Source: Chitinophaga barathri (GTDB taxonomy: Bacteria > Bacteroidota > Bacteroidia > Chitinophagales > Chitinophagaceae). Taken from it: 64,000 bases of DNA. The first letter of the stretch is position 1, and the number at the start of each line of letters is the position of its first letter. The position numbers and the translations under genes were made by a program. Of this stretch, positions 61,243 to 64,000 are shown in pieces. The stretch is from positions 1 to 64,000 of the forward strand of contig NZ_RMBX01000012.1 in the NCBI RefSeq assembly GCF_003807585.1, given 5' to 3'. A model generated the notes under the pieces. The model made no database searches, was not told where the DNA came from, and saw nothing but the letters and a program-made list of their open reading frames with translations.

Positions 61243-62055
61243 ATGAAATGGATTAATCCCATCAAACTTTTATTGTTACCTGTAGTTTTGTTTGCCCTGG
61301 CATCCTGTAAAAAATATCCTTCCCCGGGCTGGCATTGCCCTCCTGTACCGCAATGCCCGGTAGCATCTATTGTAAAGACGAACGAGAGCCTGCCCTTTTG
61401 TTACGTGCAGAGGAATTACATGAATGTGCCCGTGAAACTTGAATATTATGAAAGAAGTGTAGCCGGCGCTATTTATGAGGGAGTACTGGATGTGCATTAC
61501 CAGGGCAGGAAACTTTACCTGACAGATGTTGTGACGCAGGATACGGTACTGGCAGTGAAGCTGGACGAATGCGGCCGCCCGGTACAATCTTTTTTTGCGG
61601 AAACAATGCACCTTCCCGGCGTACCGGTATCGTCCCGCTATTTTTACAATGCACAGGGCCGCCTGAGCAGGTATGAGTCGATTGAAGGAGATTTGGGAAG
61701 CGCCCAAAATTTCAGTTATGACCAGCGGGGTAACCTGTTGAAAATATCCGCCGCGGGAGATCTTGCGTTCGAGTATACGTATGACTATGCCAGGCCTGTG
61801 GAGAAAGGAACCGTGACGTATGCGGAAGTCAGGGAAAGACGGATGAACCCGCTGACAATGCTGGAATACCTCGGCCATATTGACCTGATGCCCCGTAACC
61901 TGCGCCTGACTTCAAGATCATGGATAGGTGACTACCAAACAGCTTCCTTTGCCTACAGCAATCATGTGTTCAGCGGCCAGCGGCTGGTAAGTTACGAGGG
62001 GGACGGTACCTTTGCGTTAACCTGGAGTTGTCAGAAAACGCCTCCGCGTAAATAA
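61243..62055 (+). CDS. Lipoprotein with YD/RHS-like repeats
   Basis: 270 residues from the ATG at 61243 (MKWINPIKLLLL). The lipobox is ALASC (Cys about residue 21). The mature protein contains strand repeats of the YD type: RYFYNAQGRLSRYES, FSYDQRGNLLKIS and FEYTYDYARP, as in DUF4595-like surface lipoproteins of Bacteroidota. Function unknown; likely outer-membrane anchored. The open frame extends upstream to 61042, but only this start gives a signal peptide. It ends before a hairpin at 62082. Confidence 0.78.
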   Translation: MKWINPIKLLLLPVVLFALASCKKYPSPGWHCPPVPQCPVASIVKTNESLPFCYVQRNYMNVPVKLEYYERSVAGAIYEGVLDVHYQGRKLYLTDVVTQDTVLAVKLDECGRPVQSFFAETMHLPGVPVSSRYFYNAQGRLSRYESIEGDLGSAQNFSYDQRGNLLKISAAGDLAFEYTYDYARPVEKGTVTYAEVRERRMNPLTMLEYLGHIDLMPRNLRLTSRSWIGDYQTASFAYSNHVFSGQRLVSYEGDGTFALTWSCQKTPPRK

Positions 62056-62081
62056 ATACTGCCATTGCAATCGTGAACCTG

Positions 62082-62105
62082 GTCAGGGGCATTTTTGCCC
62101 CTGAC
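62082..62105 (+). terminator. Hairpin after the YD-repeat lipoprotein gene
   Basis: GTCAGGGGC (62082-62090) pairs with GCCCCTGAC (62097-62105) around a T-rich loop. No T-tract follows, so termination efficiency is uncertain. Confidence 0.6.
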
Positions 62106-62302
62106 AGTACCATTTGAGTGGAGATTTCCGAACTCCCTTTAATACAATCACAGGATAATACGTATTCTAAAAAAGATAATATTCAATGTATGCCTTTCTG
62201 CTGCGATTTTGCTGTCATTCCGGTTTTCCCGGCCCGTTTTTATTTTTCATTGAACCCACAAATACGTAGTTTAGTACTTTGAATTTCGTGTTCGGGAACT
62301 AT

Positions 62303-64000
62303 ATGGCAAAACAAAGCAAAAAAACTACAATACAACCCGCCCCGGCAGCTCAACAGGAGGAAATGATCGAAGTGTACGGAGCCCGGGAGCATAATCTTAA
62401 AAACGTGGATATCCGCATTCCGAAGAACAGCCTGGTGGTGATCACCGGCATCAGCGGCAGCGGCAAATCTTCCCTCGCATTCGACACCATCTATGCCGAA
62501 GGGCAGCGCAGGTACATGGAGAGTTTCTCCGCCTACGCCCGCCAGTTCATCGGCGATATGGAAAGACCGGATGTAGATAAGATCATGGGCCTTTCGCCCG
62601 TTATCTCCATTGAGCAGAAGACCACGAACAAGAACCCCCGTTCCACCGTCGGCACCATCACCGAGATATACGACTTTCTCCGTCTCCTTTACGCACGCGT
62701 GGGTGAAGCCTATTCCTACAACACGGGTAAACGTATGGCGCGTTTTTCCGAAGAGGAGATCATGGCCCACATCTTCGCCAATTTCCCTAAAAAGAAACTG
62801 GTAGTACTCGCTCCCCTCGTGCGCGGCCGCAAAGGCCACTATCGCGAACTGTTTGAGCAGGTACGCAAGCAGGGTTACCTGAAAGTGCGGGTGGATGGTG
62901 AAGTGCTGGACCTGAAGGAACGTATGCAGGTGGACCGTTACAAGATCCATGACATCGAGCTGGTGATAGACCGTGTGCAGGTGCAGGACGATGCACGCAC
63001 CCGCATCAGCCAGAGCGTGCAGAAAGCCCTGCAGATGGGCAAAGGCCTGATGTTTATCATGGAGCACGACAGCAACAAGGTGAAACAATACAGCCGCCAG
63101 CTGATGTGCGAGGACACGGGTATTTCCTACGAAGAACCTTCTCCCAATACCTTTTCCTTCAATTCCCCTTATGGCGCCTGCCCTCGCTGCAAAGGCCTGG
63201 GCACCATTTACCAGATCGATATGGACGAGGTATTGCCGGACCGCAGCAAATCCATCAGCGACGGCGGACTGGTGCCGCTCGGCGAAGCCAGGGATACTTT
63301 TACTTTCAAACAGATACAGCAGCTCTCCAAAAAGTATAAATTTTCCCTCACCGCCCCCATCGAAAAGATACCGGAAAACGCCATGAACGTGCTCCTGTTC
63401 GGCGATGAAAACGGTAAGCTGGAAGTAGATATGGGCTTTGAAGAAAACGGCGCCGAAACCTACGCCACGGAATACGAAGGCGTGGTGAACATGGTGCGCC
63501 GTTATTTCAACGACACCTCGTCCGACGCGGTGCGCAACTGGGCGGAAGGGTTTATGAAACTCTCCACCTGCCCGGAATGCAATGGCGCCCGCCTCAAAAA
63601 AGAAAGCCTGATGTTCAAGGTAGACGGGCAGAACATTTCCGAGCTGGGCGAAATGAACCTCAGCAAGCTGGCCGTATGGTTTGCGGACATAGAGAAACGG
63701 TTAGACAAGAAGCAGAACGTGATTGCCAAAGACGTGCTGAAAGAGATCCGCGAGCGCCTCGGCTTCCTGCTGGACGTGGGGCTCACCTATCTCACGCTGA
63801 ACCGCGCCACGCGCACGCTCAGCGGCGGGGAAAGCCAGCGTATCCGTCTTGCCACGCAGATCGGTTCCCAGCTGATGGGCATCACTTACATTCTTGACGA
63901 GCCCAGCATCGGCCTGCACCAGCGGGACAATATGCGGCTCATAGACGCGCTCCGCAACCTGAAAACCATGGGCAACACCGTGATAGTGGTGGAGCACGAT
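62303..64000 (+). CDS. uvrA: Excinuclease ABC subunit A, second copy, 5' part
   Basis: 566 codons are visible; the gene runs off the window end without a stop. Walker A is GISGSGKSSLAF (about 49-60), the first zinc-finger region is CPRCKGLG and CPECNGARLKKESL, and the first ABC signature RTLSGGESQRIRLATQIG and Walker B YILDEPSIGLH are intact. It has an N-terminal extension of about 20 residues (Lys/Gln/Pro-rich) not present in the copy at 38789, and differs from it throughout, so this is an old paralogue, not a recent duplicate. The ATG at 62303 follows a near -7 box (TACTTTGA). Confidence 0.93.
   Translation, partial: MAKQSKKTTIQPAPAAQQEEMIEVYGAREHNLKNVDIRIPKNSLVVITGISGSGKSSLAFDTIYAEGQRRYMESFSAYARQFIGDMERPDVDKIMGLSPVISIEQKTTNKNPRSTVGTITEIYDFLRLLYARVGEAYSYNTGKRMARFSEEEIMAHIFANFPKKKLVVLAPLVRGRKGHYRELFEQVRKQGYLKVRVDGEVLDLKERMQVDRYKIHDIELVIDRVQVQDDARTRISQSVQKALQMGKGLMFIMEHDSNKVKQYSRQLMCEDTGISYEEPSPNTFSFNSPYGACPRCKGLGTIYQIDMDEVLPDRSKSISDGGLVPLGEARDTFTFKQIQQLSKKYKFSLTAPIEKIPENAMNVLLFGDENGKLEVDMGFEENGAETYATEYEGVVNMVRRYFNDTSSDAVRNWAEGFMKLSTCPECNGARLKKESLMFKVDGQNISELGEMNLSKLAVWFADIEKRLDKKQNVIAKDVLKEIRERLGFLLDVGLTYLTLNRATRTLSGGESQRIRLATQIGSQLMGITYILDEPSIGLHQRDNMRLIDALRNLKTMGNTVIVVEHD

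Overview
The window looks like a chromosomal segment of a Bacteroidota bacterium, most likely of the family Chitinophagaceae (Chitinophaga-like). The evidence is the type IX secretion core (gldJ, porU, porV and a PorP/SprF homologue), lipoproteins with Bacteroidota-style lipoboxes, bacillithiol synthesis (bshA), Bacteroidota-specific families (DUF4292, DUF4293, GldJ), weak or absent Shine-Dalgarno sequences, and many exact copies of the Bacteroidota -7 promoter element TAnnTTTG a few bases to a few dozen bases before start codons. Base composition is moderately GC-rich. No rRNA, tRNA, CRISPR array, prophage or intact insertion sequence was seen.

Layout: 1-1.8 kb holds a hairpin repeat, an 11-bp phased repeat element and a lineage-specific hypothetical protein. 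1.8-8.2 kb is the T9SS block gldJ < > porU-porV. 8.3-13.3 kb runs ispF, dut, a TPR lipoprotein, a DUF4292 lipoprotein and an EnvC-like coiled-coil protein. 13.4-28.9 kb is a housekeeping mosaic: bshA, an M28 peptidase, methyltransferases, an EI24 protein, 3-methyladenine glycosylase, PorP/SprF, upp, a VWA protein, anmK, ade, a LolA-like protein and a WYL regulator. 28.9-30.4 kb is repeat-rich and carries a 1-Cys peroxiredoxin. 30.4-35.6 kb holds an S41 protease and three RNA-modification genes on the minus strand (RluA type, RluB type with a long repeat tail, rlmN). 35.7-45.4 kb holds a thiolase, a DMT permease, an ECF sigma factor, uvrA, a TauE/SafE permease, DUF4293 and a malic enzyme. 45.4-52.6 kb holds a DUF2059 protein, an orphan kinase-like protein, an MlaE/MlaF-type ABC pair, sucD, an FAD oxidoreductase and aspS. 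52.6-54 kb holds a second copy of the 11-bp repeat element and a RES/Xre toxin-antitoxin pair. 54-58.8 kb is an apparent envelope-polymer acetylation cluster (glucosaminidase, two SGNH hydrolases, MBOAT acyltransferase). 58.9-64 kb holds fabF, two small orphan lipoproteins and the 5' part of a second uvrA.

The genes fall mostly into envelope biogenesis and protein export, nucleotide and DNA maintenance, and RNA modification. The least explained signal is a family of degenerate 11-bp tandem arrays in three intergenic regions. Two of them share a leader with duplicated GAACGCTTTTAC boxes, and the third is arranged as an inverted pair. A separate array with a period of about 30 bp precedes the peroxiredoxin gene. 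Other second-look items are an orphan protein with kinase-like catalytic motifs, a pseudouridine synthase with sixteen tandem 11-residue repeats, and the two-SGNH/MBOAT cluster.
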